Source of the DNA: Echinarachnius parma
Taxonomy: Eukaryota > Echinodermata > Echinoidea > Clypeasteroida > Echinarachniidae
NCBI GenBank assembly: GCA_037951105.1
Contig: JBAMJV010004304.1
Location: 1 to 64,000 of the forward strand
Direction of reading: 5' to 3'
DNA: 64,000 nucleotides
Part shown: positions 47,428-51,919 of the stretch, piece after piece
Position numbering within the stretch: the stretch's first letter is position 1
Layout: each line of letters opens with the position of its first letter
Notes under the pieces: generated by a model
The model's input: only the letters and a program-made list of their open reading frames with translations
Told to the model about the DNA's origin: nothing
Database searches by the model: none
Program-made: the position numbers and the translations under genes

Positions 47428-48996
47428 TGTGTATTTAAATAACATTTTGTAACCGTAGTCAGTGAGTTTTGTTTTATTGTTCACCCATCTCTTAGTATCG
47501 GCATCAGGCGGGCCAACACAACCTCCTCCTCGGACGCAACCCCAGGGAATGACATCCAAAAACCAAGGTGAGCAATATTGAGTTAAAATTATATAAATGT
47601 GTTATATTAATTTCGCATCTTGTTTGTCACAACTAAGGCATGGTCATTTAGAAAAAGATTTATATTATTTTGATCATATCTTAGCAATAAGTCATAAAAT
47701 AAAAATAGTAATTATTGCAACATTTACATTATGTCAGGAAATTGCTTTGCTTTTGTGCATTAAAGCTAAGCCTACTGTATGATGATTTAGAAATGATTGA
47801 TATTATTTTGAACAAACATTAGAAATAAGTCATTAAAAAAAGAAATAGTAATTACTGCAACATTTCCAATCTCTTATGTCAAGATATATACTGTAAGGCA
47901 GTAAAACGAATTCAAAATTTAATAATATTCGTTGTTTTAATTTTGTTTCAGGTGGTTCAAAGCAGCCAGCAACTGCAGCTCCCGTCACAGGTTCATGTAA
48001 GTCAACATACTACTCTATGAAACAATTTGTTCCCTTTTGGCTAATTATCCCAGTTAGGAGTCGCCACATCAGCTAGTGGATTGAACTCCTAAATATTCCC
48101 CTGTCCAGTGCATCCTTCTCTGTTACACCACAGTCCTCCCTCACCATGCCCTTACCAAACCTCCTCTTTGATTATCATTATCCTCGTTTCATTATACTTA
48201 GCAACTCCATCTCCTCTTGTTTTGATATTGATAATCAAAACCTCTCAATTTTAGCCTGTTCATTGCATCACCTTCTGTTACACCAACCAATAATGTGTCC
48301 GCTCTCACCACATCCATATACATTGTACCTCCGCTTTGATCATCCTCATTTCTTTCTCCATGACACCTCCATCTCCAGCATCCTTTTCCCATATACCATG
48401 TCTCCCTCTGAACAGGTCTTAGGCTTCTCTATTAAATAATCGTCATAATAATCGCCCAGAGATCAGTTACTTTTCAGAGTAGTTTTTCCTAATTCAATTT
48501 TTTTTTTTTTTTAAGGAAATGGGGTTAACATAGTTAGATTCCTGGGGAAGCTCAATTTTAATCTGATTTCTCTCCTCTTTTTACCAGAACCAGAAAAAGA
48601 ACAAAGAAAGTGTGTTTTGAAGCACAGTAGTTAGACAAATTTGGGGGTCTTACAACATTCCATTCTCATTGAATCCCAATTTCCTTGGACAGTACAGTAT
48701 ATTATTTCTGGTCAGGTTCCCCTATATATGAATTTTATTTGATTTATCTCCGTTCTCTTTATTTTCACCTCTCTCCCACAGCCATGTCGACAGGGGCCAT
48801 CATCGGAATCATCTTCGGCGTCGTGGTTTTATTGTGTCTCACCCTCCTCCTCGTATTCTTCATGTATTCAGCAAACCGCAAGAACGCTTCGCTCAAGGCG
48901 CCGGCCCCATCGCCAAACAGCTCAGGCTTCGATAACGTGGTTTATAACGAGAAGGATGGGGCCAATTTCTCGGCCGCATTTGACTCGAGTGCCTAA
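14362..48996 (+). CDS. Multi-CTLD transmembrane lectin receptor, 12 CTLDs plus PAN domain
   Basis: Predicted type I cell-surface receptor of 1,928 residues, mannose-receptor-like in plan. Coding exons: 14362-14407, 17377-17525, 18084-18199, 19325-19452 or 19516-19643, 20074-20282, 20775-20848, 22120-22232, 23141-23353, 23609-23728, 24137-24208, 24632-24664, 25210-25368, 25797-25885, 26181-26337, 26745-26783, 27131-27304, 28081-28197, 28580-28693, 29153-29389, 29908-30120, 30687-30847, 31923-32033, 32599-32714, 32965-33113, 33277-33491, 33837-33997, 34560-34606, 35103-35273, 35703-35747, 35951-36135, 36795-36862, 37391-37485, 38025-38288, 38550-38701, 39109-39208, 39717-39964, 42592-42760, 46048-46299, 46993-47166, 47496-47567, 47952-47996, 48782-48996. 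All phases join without a stop. Seven CTLDs keep EPN and WND (mannose-type). Several intact or decayed extra exon copies lie beside the used ones. It could be two transcription units, but unbroken phase and a single signal peptide and membrane helix argue for one. Confidence 0.88.
14408..17185. other. Receptor intron 1
   Basis: AT-rich intron. Three copies of a 14-bp word (TTATGTTCCCTTAT type) at 14426-14470 form a tiny minisatellite. A stretch at 15770-15915 (GTTAACCCTAGTTAGCAACT) resembles 56505-56665 and is probably a worn dispersed repeat. No further exon recognised. Confidence 0.5.
17186..17290 (+). pseudogene. Broken tandem copy of receptor exon 2
   Basis: Repeats the acceptor and the first 100 or so bases of the exon at 17377 almost exactly. 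Two extra bases after GTTACCTA shift the frame into an immediate TGA, and the copy diverges before any donor. It lies about 190 bp upstream of the used exon. Confidence 0.9.
17377..19643 (+). CDS. Receptor CTLD1 with alternative 3' exons 4a and 4b
   Basis: Exons 17377-17525, 18084-18199 and then either 19325-19452 (4a) or 19516-19643 (4b); residues about 17-146. It starts [16 protein letters not shown], has WHEAQISC and WIGVHD, and ends in the Ca2+/sugar half. Exon 4a reads [13 protein letters not shown] and 4b reads [13 protein letters not shown]; both then carry LWNDQDC and YICQRDN. Both are 128 bp, enter in phase 2, leave in phase 1, and are separated by only 63 bp. Using both would shift the frame, which points to mutually exclusive use. 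EPN and WND indicate a mannose/GlcNAc/fucose-type Ca2+ site by family rules. Confidence 0.9.
17665..17830. repeat. Dispersed 'AGCCCCC' repeat, copy 2 (inverted)
   Basis: Reverse-complement relative of 11758-11920, lying in the intron after exon 2. Confidence 0.6.
19186..19297. repeat. GTA trinucleotide microsatellite
   Basis: About 110 bp of AGT/GTA triplets directly before exon 4a. Frames through it are artefacts of the period. Confidence 0.9.
19862..19925 (+). pseudogene. Decayed copy of the start of receptor exon 5
   Basis: Around 60 bp resemble the beginning of the exon at 20074: the translated block [19 protein letters not shown] is close to [19 protein letters not shown]. The copy then runs into unrelated sequence and a stop. 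Confidence 0.8.
20074..22232 (+). CDS. Receptor CTLD2 (QPD type)
   Basis: Exons 20074-20282, 20775-20848 and 22120-22232; residues about 147-278. Long-form CTLD with KCDEGNGW and GRCYKFY at the start, [15 protein letters not shown], then NWAPNQPD and a final MTC..FMC cysteine set. QPD is the galactose-type motif in the family. The usual WND is replaced by WST, so Ca2+ binding at the principal site is doubtful. Confidence 0.88.
20900..21370. mobile_element. Fold-back element built of GTACTGCAGTA-like words
   Basis: Bounded by exact inverted repeats of 20 bp (CCCTTGTAAAAAAGTACTGC and its reverse complement). The interior is almost only variants of TACTGCGGTAC and CAGTAGTACCGCAG in both orientations. 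TT flanks both ends, and the related unoccupied sequence at 3878 reads AGCACTTGCC, which supports a TT target duplication. No coding content. Confidence 0.8.
21378..21441. mobile_element. Mini element with GGGGGyGTTGC inverted ends
   Basis: Starts GGGGGGCGTTGCATAAAACT and ends AGTTTTATGCAACACCCCC, a nearly perfect hairpin of about 64 bp. A related unit with GGGGGGTGTTGC and GCAACACCCCCC ends lies at 42077-42183. Confidence 0.6.
22395..22540. repeat. Worn dispersed repeat in intron
   Basis: GGACAGGTTCCATAAG, GGTGGCCACTATAGG and CACAGGTTTGACTGTA resemble 63805-63945 and similar stretches; the right end (TTTGACTGTA) looks like a terminal repeat of TA-inserting small elements. Confidence 0.4.
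23141..24208 (+). CDS. Receptor CTLD3 (non-canonical site)
   Basis: Exons 23141-23353, 23609-23728 and 24137-24208; residues about 279-413. It begins [16 protein letters not shown], keeps WVDAKHTC and WLGLS, and has [15 protein letters not shown] replaces QPD or EPN, and the last block is GSWSTKNC with no WND, so sugar binding by the standard Ca2+ mechanism is unlikely. The cysteines of the fold are present, ending YTCKVRA. Confidence 0.88.
24632..24664 (+). CDS. Receptor linker microexon (33 bp)
   Basis: Encodes [11 protein letters not shown], phase 1 to phase 1, with donor GTAAGT. It separates CTLD3 from CTLD4. Because it is a multiple of three, it could be skipped without a frame change. 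Confidence 0.65.
25210..26337 (+). CDS. Receptor CTLD4 (QPD type)
   Basis: Exons 25210-25368, 25797-25885 and 26181-26337; residues about 425-559. Blocks [61 protein letters not shown] and MWDDINC, ending YAYMCKK. QPD points to galactose-type preference by family rules; WDD keeps acidic ligands at the WND position. Confidence 0.9.
26486..26564 (+). pseudogene. Decayed 3' fragment of the CTLD4 last exon
   Basis: About 78 bp repeat the end of the exon at 26181-26337 (block [23 protein letters not shown]), but TAG follows directly and there is no acceptor. Lies about 150 bp downstream of the original. Confidence 0.9.
26565..26690. repeat. ATT trinucleotide microsatellite
   Basis: Imperfect TAT/ATT run in the intron, with some TTA/ATC variants. 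Confidence 0.9.
26745..26783 (+). CDS. Receptor linker microexon (39 bp)
   Basis: Encodes a Pro/Ala-rich spacer ([13 protein letters not shown] type) between CTLD4 and CTLD5, with acceptor TGCAG and donor GTGAGT. It is a multiple of three, so it can be skipped in frame. Confidence 0.65.
27131..28693 (+). CDS. Receptor CTLD5 (EPN type)
   Basis: Exons 27131-27304, 28081-28197 and 28580-28693; residues about 573-707. Blocks [62 protein letters not shown] and KWNDYFC, ending [10 protein letters not shown] plus WND: mannose-type Ca2+ site by family rules. Both introns contain decayed copies of its exons. Confidence 0.9.
27305..27890 (+). pseudogene. Tandem cassette: tRNA-like box plus exon-16 fragment, four copies
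   Basis: A unit of about 150 bp repeats four times with growing decay. Each starts with TGGCCTAGTGGTTT (A-box-like), then a B-box-like word (GGTTCAAATCC at 27352, GGTTCAAATCTC near 27508, AGTTCAAATCTC near 27796). It continues into the 3' part of the exon at 27131 (AACTGGGATGACGC..GGCGGAGAGCTTCT..GACAACACAGAACAAGC). The copy at 27525-27615 is closest and even ends CAATGGTGAGT like the real exon. None has an acceptor with an open frame. Confidence 0.75.
27950..28012 (+). pseudogene. Truncated copy of receptor exon 17
   Basis: The acceptor context TTATTTAACCC..AG and the first 30 or so bases of the exon at 28081 recur (CTCGTCTGGCGTACCTTACTGA), followed by a stop and then a detached CTGGAAGGC word. 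Non-functional. Confidence 0.8.
28198..28352. repeat. (ATTG)n microsatellite at a splice donor
   Basis: About 150 bp of GATT repeats begins directly behind the donor of the exon ending at 28197. Confidence 0.95.
28918..29100. repeat. Dispersed repeat, copy 2 of a pair
   Basis: Relative of 11515-11700 (TTTGTCAGGCAAGCCA, GCTAAGAAG, CCAACCCACTA). Confidence 0.6.
29153..29389 (+). CDS. Receptor PAN/apple domain exon
   Basis: One phase 1-1 exon of 237 bp, residues about 708-786. It has the PAN/apple pattern: [20 protein letters not shown], then [14 protein letters not shown] and a closing YYER. PAN modules mediate protein or carbohydrate contacts in plasminogen/HGF-type proteins and in many invertebrate lectins. 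As a symmetric 1-1 exon it could be skipped or shuffled. It divides the ectodomain into CTLD1-5 and CTLD6-12. Confidence 0.82.
29720..29835. repeat. Worn SINE-like tail, copy 1
   Basis: GTGCACACAATGTGTGC, GACCGGGGTAATGATAGTG and GGCGCTTAGAGATGATAT resemble 34880-35035 and 32870-32950; the last blocks look like SINE 3' bodies (AAGCGCTTAGAGG). Confidence 0.45.
29908..32033 (+). CDS. Receptor CTLD6 (EPN type) with N-terminal Pro linker
   Basis: Exons 29908-30120, 30687-30847 and 31923-32033; residues about 787-948. The first exon begins with a spacer ([12 protein letters not shown]), then [16 protein letters not shown] and YYEARSQC. The second has [34 protein letters not shown]. The third has AWNDISC and IPSICKLPK, then a spacer that ends at PSGCAL, the start of CTLD7. 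EPN plus WND: mannose-type. Decayed exon copies precede the second and third exons. Confidence 0.9.
30245..30590 (+). pseudogene. Two decayed tandem copies of receptor exon 21
   Basis: Copy at about 30252-30345 has only the middle (ATGTTGTTTGAATGGACCGATGG). Copy at 30448-30590 keeps the acceptor and about 70 bases nearly identical to the exon at 30687, then runs into TGA at ACAATTTATTGAG. Spacing of about 200-240 bp suggests serial tandem duplication. Confidence 0.9.
31186..31455 (+). mobile_element. tRNA-derived SINE, copy 1
   Basis: GGTGGCATAGCGGTTAAAG (A box) and CAGGTTTCAAACCC (B box) form a tRNA-like head, followed by GGTCATACCAAAGACTT, TAGCCAGGCGCTCGGCATT and AGAATGGAGAAGG. The tail ends near AAGAACTTTAACTT. 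A second, more worn copy with the same block order is at 46735-46945. Confidence 0.75.
31756..31808 (+). pseudogene. Copy of exon 22 whose final Cys codon is a stop
   Basis: With acceptor TTGCAG, it reads [15 protein letters not shown] in frame with the preceding exon, then TGA where the used exon at 31923 has TGT (Cys). GTGTGA follows at 31809. It may be dead, or it may act as an alternative ending that gives a soluble receptor of CTLD1-6. Confidence 0.8.
32488..32550 (+). pseudogene. Truncated copy of receptor exon 23
   Basis: CGTTCACAG plus GGTGAGACGGCATACAG..TCATGCTACGGAGC copies the start of the exon at 32599, then diverges. Lies about 110 bp upstream of it. Confidence 0.85.
32599..33277 (+). 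CDS. Receptor CTLD7 (non-canonical site)
   Basis: Starts at the end of exon 31923-32033 (PSGCAL) and continues through 32599-32714, 32965-33113 and the first part of 33277-33491; residues about 943-1065. Blocks [51 protein letters not shown] and LWKNVPC, ending YLCERT. QPA and WKN replace the usual Ca2+ ligands, so canonical sugar binding is unlikely. Confidence 0.87.
32870..32950. repeat. SINE-like 3' tail with ATT run
   Basis: TTGTAAAGCGCTTAGAGG followed by GGCACTACATATATCGAGTAT and TATTATTATT; this layout is typical of SINE/retroposon ends. The head is not clear. Confidence 0.5.
33128..33240. repeat. GAT trinucleotide microsatellite
   Basis: Imperfect ATG/ATC repeats just before exon 33277. 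Confidence 0.9.
33277..35273 (+). CDS. Receptor CTLD8 (EPN type)
   Basis: Exon 33277-33491 ends CTLD7, then has a Pro-rich spacer ([15 protein letters not shown]) and starts CTLD8 ([17 protein letters not shown]). Continues in 33837-33997, 34560-34606 and 35103-35273; residues about 1093-1234. Blocks [42 protein letters not shown] and GWNDKEC, ending WICKMEK. A long acidic stretch (DPNVDEEDI) between the first strands is unusual. EPN plus WND: mannose-type. Confidence 0.9.
34880..35035. repeat. Worn SINE-like tail, copy 2
   Basis: TGGAATGCTCCCCAGGGAGTGG, GTGCACTTTGTGTGC, GACCGGGGTAATAAAAGTG and GCGCTTTATAAG. Shares blocks with 29720-29835. Confidence 0.45.
35280..35565. repeat. GTTAGTTA-type degenerate tetranucleotide repeat
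   Basis: Irregular TTAG/TAGT words over about 280 bp of intron. A similar shorter run is at 24255-24345. Confidence 0.85.
35703..35747 (+). CDS. Receptor linker microexon (45 bp)
   Basis: Encodes a Pro/Thr/Ser spacer ([15 protein letters not shown]) between CTLD8 and CTLD9, phase 1-1, suited to O-glycosylation. Skippable in frame. Confidence 0.7.
35951..38090 (+). CDS. Receptor CTLD9 (EPN type)
   Basis: Exons 35951-36135, 36795-36862, 37391-37485 and the first part of 38025-38288; residues about 1250-1380. Blocks [59 protein letters not shown] and RWNDINC, ending FICKKS. EPN plus WND: mannose-type. This domain uses an extra intron in the middle compared with its neighbours. Confidence 0.9.
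36150..36485. repeat. TTCAGTTCAA minisatellite
   Basis: About 330 bp of CAGTTCAGTTCAATTCAGTA-like words directly after the donor of exon 35951-36135. Confidence 0.9.
38025..39208 (+). CDS. Receptor CTLD10 (EPN type)
   Basis: Exon 38025-38288 closes CTLD9, has a spacer ([13 protein letters not shown]), and opens CTLD10 ([16 protein letters not shown]). Continues in 38550-38701 and 39109-39208; residues about 1397-1537. Blocks [41 protein letters not shown] and KWNDMTC, ending FICQTS. The donor of the first exon reads CAAT|GTAATT, the least standard in the gene. EPN plus WND: mannose-type. Confidence 0.88.
39465..39520. repeat. 12-bp tandem repeat (CTGGCACTGGCC type)
   Basis: Four copies of a 12-bp unit (CACTGGCCTGG) in the intron before exon 39717. 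Confidence 0.85.
39717..42760 (+). CDS. Receptor CTLD11 (EPS type)
   Basis: Exons 39717-39964 and 42592-42760; residues about 1538-1676. Spacer [11 protein letters not shown], then [50 protein letters not shown] and GWDDHSC, ending AMCKYS. EPS and WDD are near-canonical but not the mannose triplet. The two exons are separated by 2.6 kb that holds a TIR element and a decayed exon copy. Confidence 0.88.
40387..41787. mobile_element. TA-flanked element with 27-bp terminal inverted repeats
   Basis: The start TACCGTATTTCTCGGTGTAT and the end matching its reverse complement (GGGTAATACACCGACAAATA then CGGTA) are inverted repeats of about 27 bp with one mismatch. TA at both ends suggests a TA target duplication, as in Tc1/mariner-type insertions. 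Subterminal words GCGGTTAATACACGGAGATA recur at 40453 and 40684, with a related word (GCGGTTAATACATCGGAG) near 41744. No transposase frame. A separate long palindrome lies inside (40973-41158). Confidence 0.8.
40973..41158. repeat. Long palindrome, 87-bp arms, 13-bp loop
   Basis: Arms 40973-41059 and 41073-41158 are almost exact reverse complements (ATGCTCCGATACAGC..CATCCGCCGGG). GC content is higher than in the surroundings. Probably a younger insertion nested in the TA-flanked element. Frames crossing it on both strands are mirror images and not genes. Confidence 0.9.
42077..42183. mobile_element. Mini element with GGGGGGTGTTGC ends and C tract
   Basis: Starts CAGGGGGGTGTTGC and ends GCAACACCCCCC followed by a long C run. 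Relative of 21378-21441. Confidence 0.5.
42391..42515 (+). pseudogene. Frameshifted copy of receptor exon 37
   Basis: Follows acceptor TTCCCAG. Reads [10 protein letters not shown] like the used exon at 42592 ([10 protein letters not shown]), but inserted bases shift the frame and a TAG is present at GGCTAGGATGAC. About 200 bp upstream of the original. Confidence 0.9.
43515..43940. repeat. Cluster of GGTCACGTGTGTGAC words
   Basis: Imperfect palindrome GGTCACGTGTGTGAC occurs at 43521, 43701 and 43922, with GGTCACTGTGTGAC at 43898. The core TCACGTG is a bHLH-type E-box. Short reading frames between them show no family resemblance. Confidence 0.6.
44007..45208 (+). mobile_element. GCTCATC hairpin / CGTCC element, long copy
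   Basis: Same start hairpin, CGTCCGTCC run and end word (TACGTCATTGACGTTCTGGTT) as 9216-10005. The internal unit of about 157 bp (ATGCAAATTTATTCC..AATGCTTCTTCTCC..GACCGATTTTGAT) is repeated four times, with starts near 44267, 44424, 44582 and 44740, against one in the short copy. The first and last blocks (GCTCATCCGGC, GCCGGATGAGC) are an exact 11-bp inverted repeat. Confidence 0.85.
45612..45975 (+). pseudogene. Two decayed tandem copies of receptor exon 38 start
   Basis: Around 45650-45735 and 45838-45930 the start of the exon at 46048 recurs. The second has acceptor CCCCACAG and reads [17 protein letters not shown], then loses the frame after the CYLF block. Both end in GATCATGTC-like remnants. 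Confidence 0.9.
46048..47166 (+). CDS. Receptor CTLD12 (EPN type)
   Basis: Exons 46048-46299 and 46993-47166; residues about 1677-1818. Blocks [58 protein letters not shown] and KWNDLDC, ending YVCKTPK. EPN plus WND: mannose-type. This is the membrane-proximal domain. Confidence 0.9.
46394..46509 (+). pseudogene. 3' fragment copy of receptor exon 38
   Basis: GCTGGTGGTAACCTAGCTAGC..GAGGCTACACCTTTAAGTAAA repeats the last half of the exon at 46048, including a donor-like GTAAAT, but has no acceptor. About 95 bp downstream of the original. Confidence 0.88.
46735..46945 (+). mobile_element. tRNA-derived SINE, worn copy 2
   Basis: CATCTGCCTCATGTATGGGAGG, GGTCATACCAAAGACTTTT, TAGCCAGGTGTTTGGCATTC and AGAATGGAGAAGGAG match 31186-31455 in order. 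Confidence 0.7.
47270..47430. repeat. Compound GATT / GAGT tetranucleotide repeat
   Basis: GATTGATT, then about 60 bp of GAGT, then about 85 bp of GATT, in the intron after exon 46993-47166. Confidence 0.95.
47496..47996 (+). CDS. Receptor stalk: two Pro/Thr-rich linker exons
   Basis: Exons 47496-47567 and 47952-47996, phase 1-1 each, encode Gly/Pro/Gln/Thr-rich sequence ([15 protein letters not shown] and [11 protein letters not shown]) between CTLD12 and the membrane helix. Likely an O-glycosylated stalk; either exon can be skipped in frame. Confidence 0.75.
48595..48745. mobile_element. Decayed relative of the 8601-8790 tRNA-like element
   Basis: AAAGAACAAAGAAAGTG, GAATCCCAATTTCC and TATTTCTGGTCAGGTT match the left arm, right arm and tail of 8601-8790. 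The tRNA-like core is no longer recognisable. Confidence 0.5.
48782..48996 (+). CDS. Receptor membrane helix, cytoplasmic tail and stop
   Basis: Encodes a hydrophobic helix ([20 protein letters not shown]) flanked by YSANRK, then a tail of about 40 residues to TAA. The tail has FDNVVY, which fits the FxNxxY endocytosis signal seen in LDL-receptor and mannose-receptor tails. No ITAM, ITIM or kinase motif is visible. This points to internalisation more than direct signalling. Confidence 0.9.
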
Positions 48997-49307
48997 AATA
49001 TTATGCCCCTTTGTAATATTTATCTTATTGGGGAGGGATTACTGGATATCACTAGTAAAAAATTATTATTCCACGACAGATCGTAAAAGATAACAAAGTT
49101 TTATGAAACGGGGCTTCAATAGCATGGTTTTACAATAAAAAAAGAGGGGTCCAATTTTACTTTTGCATTTGACTCAAGTGTCATATATATGATGCAACTT
49201 TGTAATATTTATCATTTGGATTTGGGATATCAACAGATTAGTTTAGAAAGGCAGATAGAGAGTATATGACATTTTTTTTGTTGTAAATTTCTCTTGTAAA
49301 ATTGGAT

Positions 49308-49313
49308 AATAAA
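49308..49313 (+). terminator. Polyadenylation signal AATAAA for the receptor
   Basis: AATAAA about 310 bp after the stop codon; another AATAAA lies at 49134. Either could define the transcript end. Confidence 0.5.
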
Positions 49314-49957
49314 GTCAGCTTCAACTTTTTCCCGATTTTGGGGATTTAAAAGTAATACAAAAAACTGTTTATTGAGAAAACAAATAACAATTACAAATAA
49401 TTATATATTTATGTATACATGTTTTGTAAATGTAAATGTTAAGTTGAAGCCTGAAAATAAATTTGACTTTGTTTAATTTAATCACTATGTTTGTATACTT
49501 CGAGTTTATTGAATTTCTGCAAATCAATGCAATTTGATGTTTTGAATAAAATCTTAGATGTGCTATGTAAATACATGTAGTTGGTTTTGTGTTATTTTTT
49601 GTAGTTGTTGGTTGTCTAGTCAGTAGTCCATAATATATGTGACTGGCTATAGCAAAACCTGGCACTTGTCAGTAATTCATGTTTTGAAGAAATGGGCATT
49701 TTAAGTTCACACAATATGTGTAAAAGACCTATGATTGTAAAATTGAAACAATCATATATTCGCCAATTATTGACCAATTAGTTAGAACAAAGCATCAAAT
49801 GAATGCTTGTGATAAGGCCTGGTATGACAAATCTATATTTTGATTTTTACCAACAAGAGCTGGGTTTTGCTATAGCCGGTCACATATTATAAGTTAAAAA
49901 ATACTAATTTAAAGGGATCTAATAATATTGTTAACAATCGCACAACTTCCCCAGTAC
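49314..49957. other. Intergenic DNA, nothing recognised
   Basis: AT-rich sequence between the receptor end and the first TTAA fold-back element. Confidence 0.5.
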
Positions 49958-50513
49958 TTAAAGGGAAAGTTTCCCCATCATCTATTTACCTTTGATTCAT
50001 TTCTCTACACATTAAAACATAATTTCATGCAAATAATTGTCCAATGTTTGCCCTCTGAACAAAGGAGGGGCATCATTCAAAGTCAATCGCTGTATGGGCT
50101 ATTCCCATTCATCGCGTATAGCATGAAGACTGCCATTATATTGTTTGAAACCCGGATTTTGAATTGTTCGTGCCGAAATGCTACGTCAAACCCGAACAAA
50201 CAAGCTCCGCCTCTTTTTGTTAGCTCTCGCAGCTCGCGGGGTTTGTGCACAAACACAATGCAAAACGTGAGCCAACAAAAAGAGTAGTTCGGGTTTGACG
50301 TCACATTTTAGAGCGATCCGAGTTCCATAAACATCAATGGCAGCCCCCTTGGTGTTCGCGATGAATGGGATTATCCCATACAGCGAGTGACTTTGAATGA
50401 TGCTCATCCCTTGCTCAAAAGGCCAATGTTGGTCGTATTTGCATGAAATTGTGTTTTAATGTTTAGAGAACATAATCAAAGGTGATTATATGTTGGGGAA
50501 AATGTCCCTTTAA
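49958..50513. mobile_element. TTAA-flanked fold-back element A
   Basis: Arms starting AAGGGAAAGTTTCCCC on the left and GGGGAAAATGTCCCTT on the right are reverse complements, and much of the 556 bp folds back (CAAAGTCAATCGCTGTATGG with CCATACAGCGAGTGACTTTG). TTAA borders both ends, as for piggyBac-type insertion. No transposase frame. Confidence 0.75.
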
Positions 50514-51543
50514 GCAATTAACACAAACATTGTTGTATTTGTATTAATACCAATAGAAGCATGGAACATGTTTTGGTTTTTATGAATTTCTCTTTTTGTT
50601 GTTGAAATATTTATAGCTTTTCAACTGTGCATTTCTTGGTCATATGACATTCATTTATTATCATTTAATTTTCACACATCACTCAGTGGGCATATCAGAA
50701 TACAAACATTTGCATGTTATCAACCCTTGGTCAGTTTGTGCACAGGTCAACAACAAAATATCAGATCCTTTTAAAAAGACAGAAAGATTCAATGAGAAAG
50801 TAGAGAATGAACCGTGTGTGATCTTAAAATAAGGATTCAATGTTAGGTAACCTTTCCATAGTGGTAACCTGTACAGTGGCAAATTTTATTTGTTCCCTCA
50901 GGTGGTCACTATAGTCTATACACAGGTTGGACCCACTAGTTCTAGTTCAGACCCACTGAGATGCACATTAATTACCACTCTTTTGACCAAATTTACAGTA
51001 GCAAACTTACACAGTAAAAATACACAATAATCACAGGTTGTGCAGAGCACAATGAATGTTTATTCTTGATTTTTACCAAATACATGTATGTAATTGAGAA
51101 TCAGCATTGAAAACAAAATGTGGAATTCTCCTTTTCATGGACTATACAAAAAATCTTTATAACGTCACATATTCATTATGGTTCTTTTCTTGAACACAAC
51201 ATTTTAAATTTTTAATTGTAAACAGAAAACAAAATGACAAAGCCAGGTTTCACTTTCCAACTGTGTAGCCTAATTACACTATATTATAACAAGATCAAAC
51301 ACATTATTTATTCAAAAGTATTCATGCTAATAATTATGTTAACATTAATTATATAATTTCAACTAAAATGTGTGCAATTCAGATCTTGTACACACAAAAC
51401 AATTAAAATCAAACTGGAATACAAATTTAAAACAATACATTGATGATCTATGTAAACATGCATTCACACATGTGGCTGTTATACAAGGAAAGTGCTGCAG
51501 GGTGCATACATAACATAAAAAGCTTATAAAAATATCATACATG
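50514..51543. other. AT-rich intergenic DNA
   Basis: Contains one worn repeat at 50850-50930 (GTGGTAACCTGTACAGTGG) of the TA-inserting small family. No gene seen. Confidence 0.45.
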
Positions 51544-51919
51544 CATACTTGCCAACTGTCCCATTTTTATCGGAATTGTCCCGTTTTTTGAATTTTTTAG
51601 AAGTGTAAAATCGGGACGTCCCGATTTTTAAGTAAAATTTTTATTTTTTATTTTATTTTTTATTTTAATTTTTTACTTTACTTTACTTTATTAAATGTAT
51701 AGAGACAACATTTAAACGTAAATCTGACCAAATCTTAACTAGTAATTTTGGAAGAATTATGAAAAATGGGTCGAGAATGCATTTAAGGCCTGGACCCCTG
51801 TCGCAATGGACTTTGTGCTTGCAATGTGCACTTCCCGCACACTTATGCAATTATGCTGCGACTTTGGACCCCCGGCCAATTTTGTCCCTCTTTCCAAAAT
51901 TCAAATGTTGGCAAGTATG
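51544..51919. mobile_element. Element with CATACTTGCCAAC inverted ends
   Basis: Begins CATACTTGCCAACTGTCCC and ends GTTGGCAAGTATG. Contains TCGGGACGTCCCGA near the left end and an AT-rich centre. No coding content. Confidence 0.65.

Noticed and set aside
47248-47559. Frame with Asn-Gln-Ser-Ile repeats
   Set aside because: Translation of the GATT/GAGT microsatellite.
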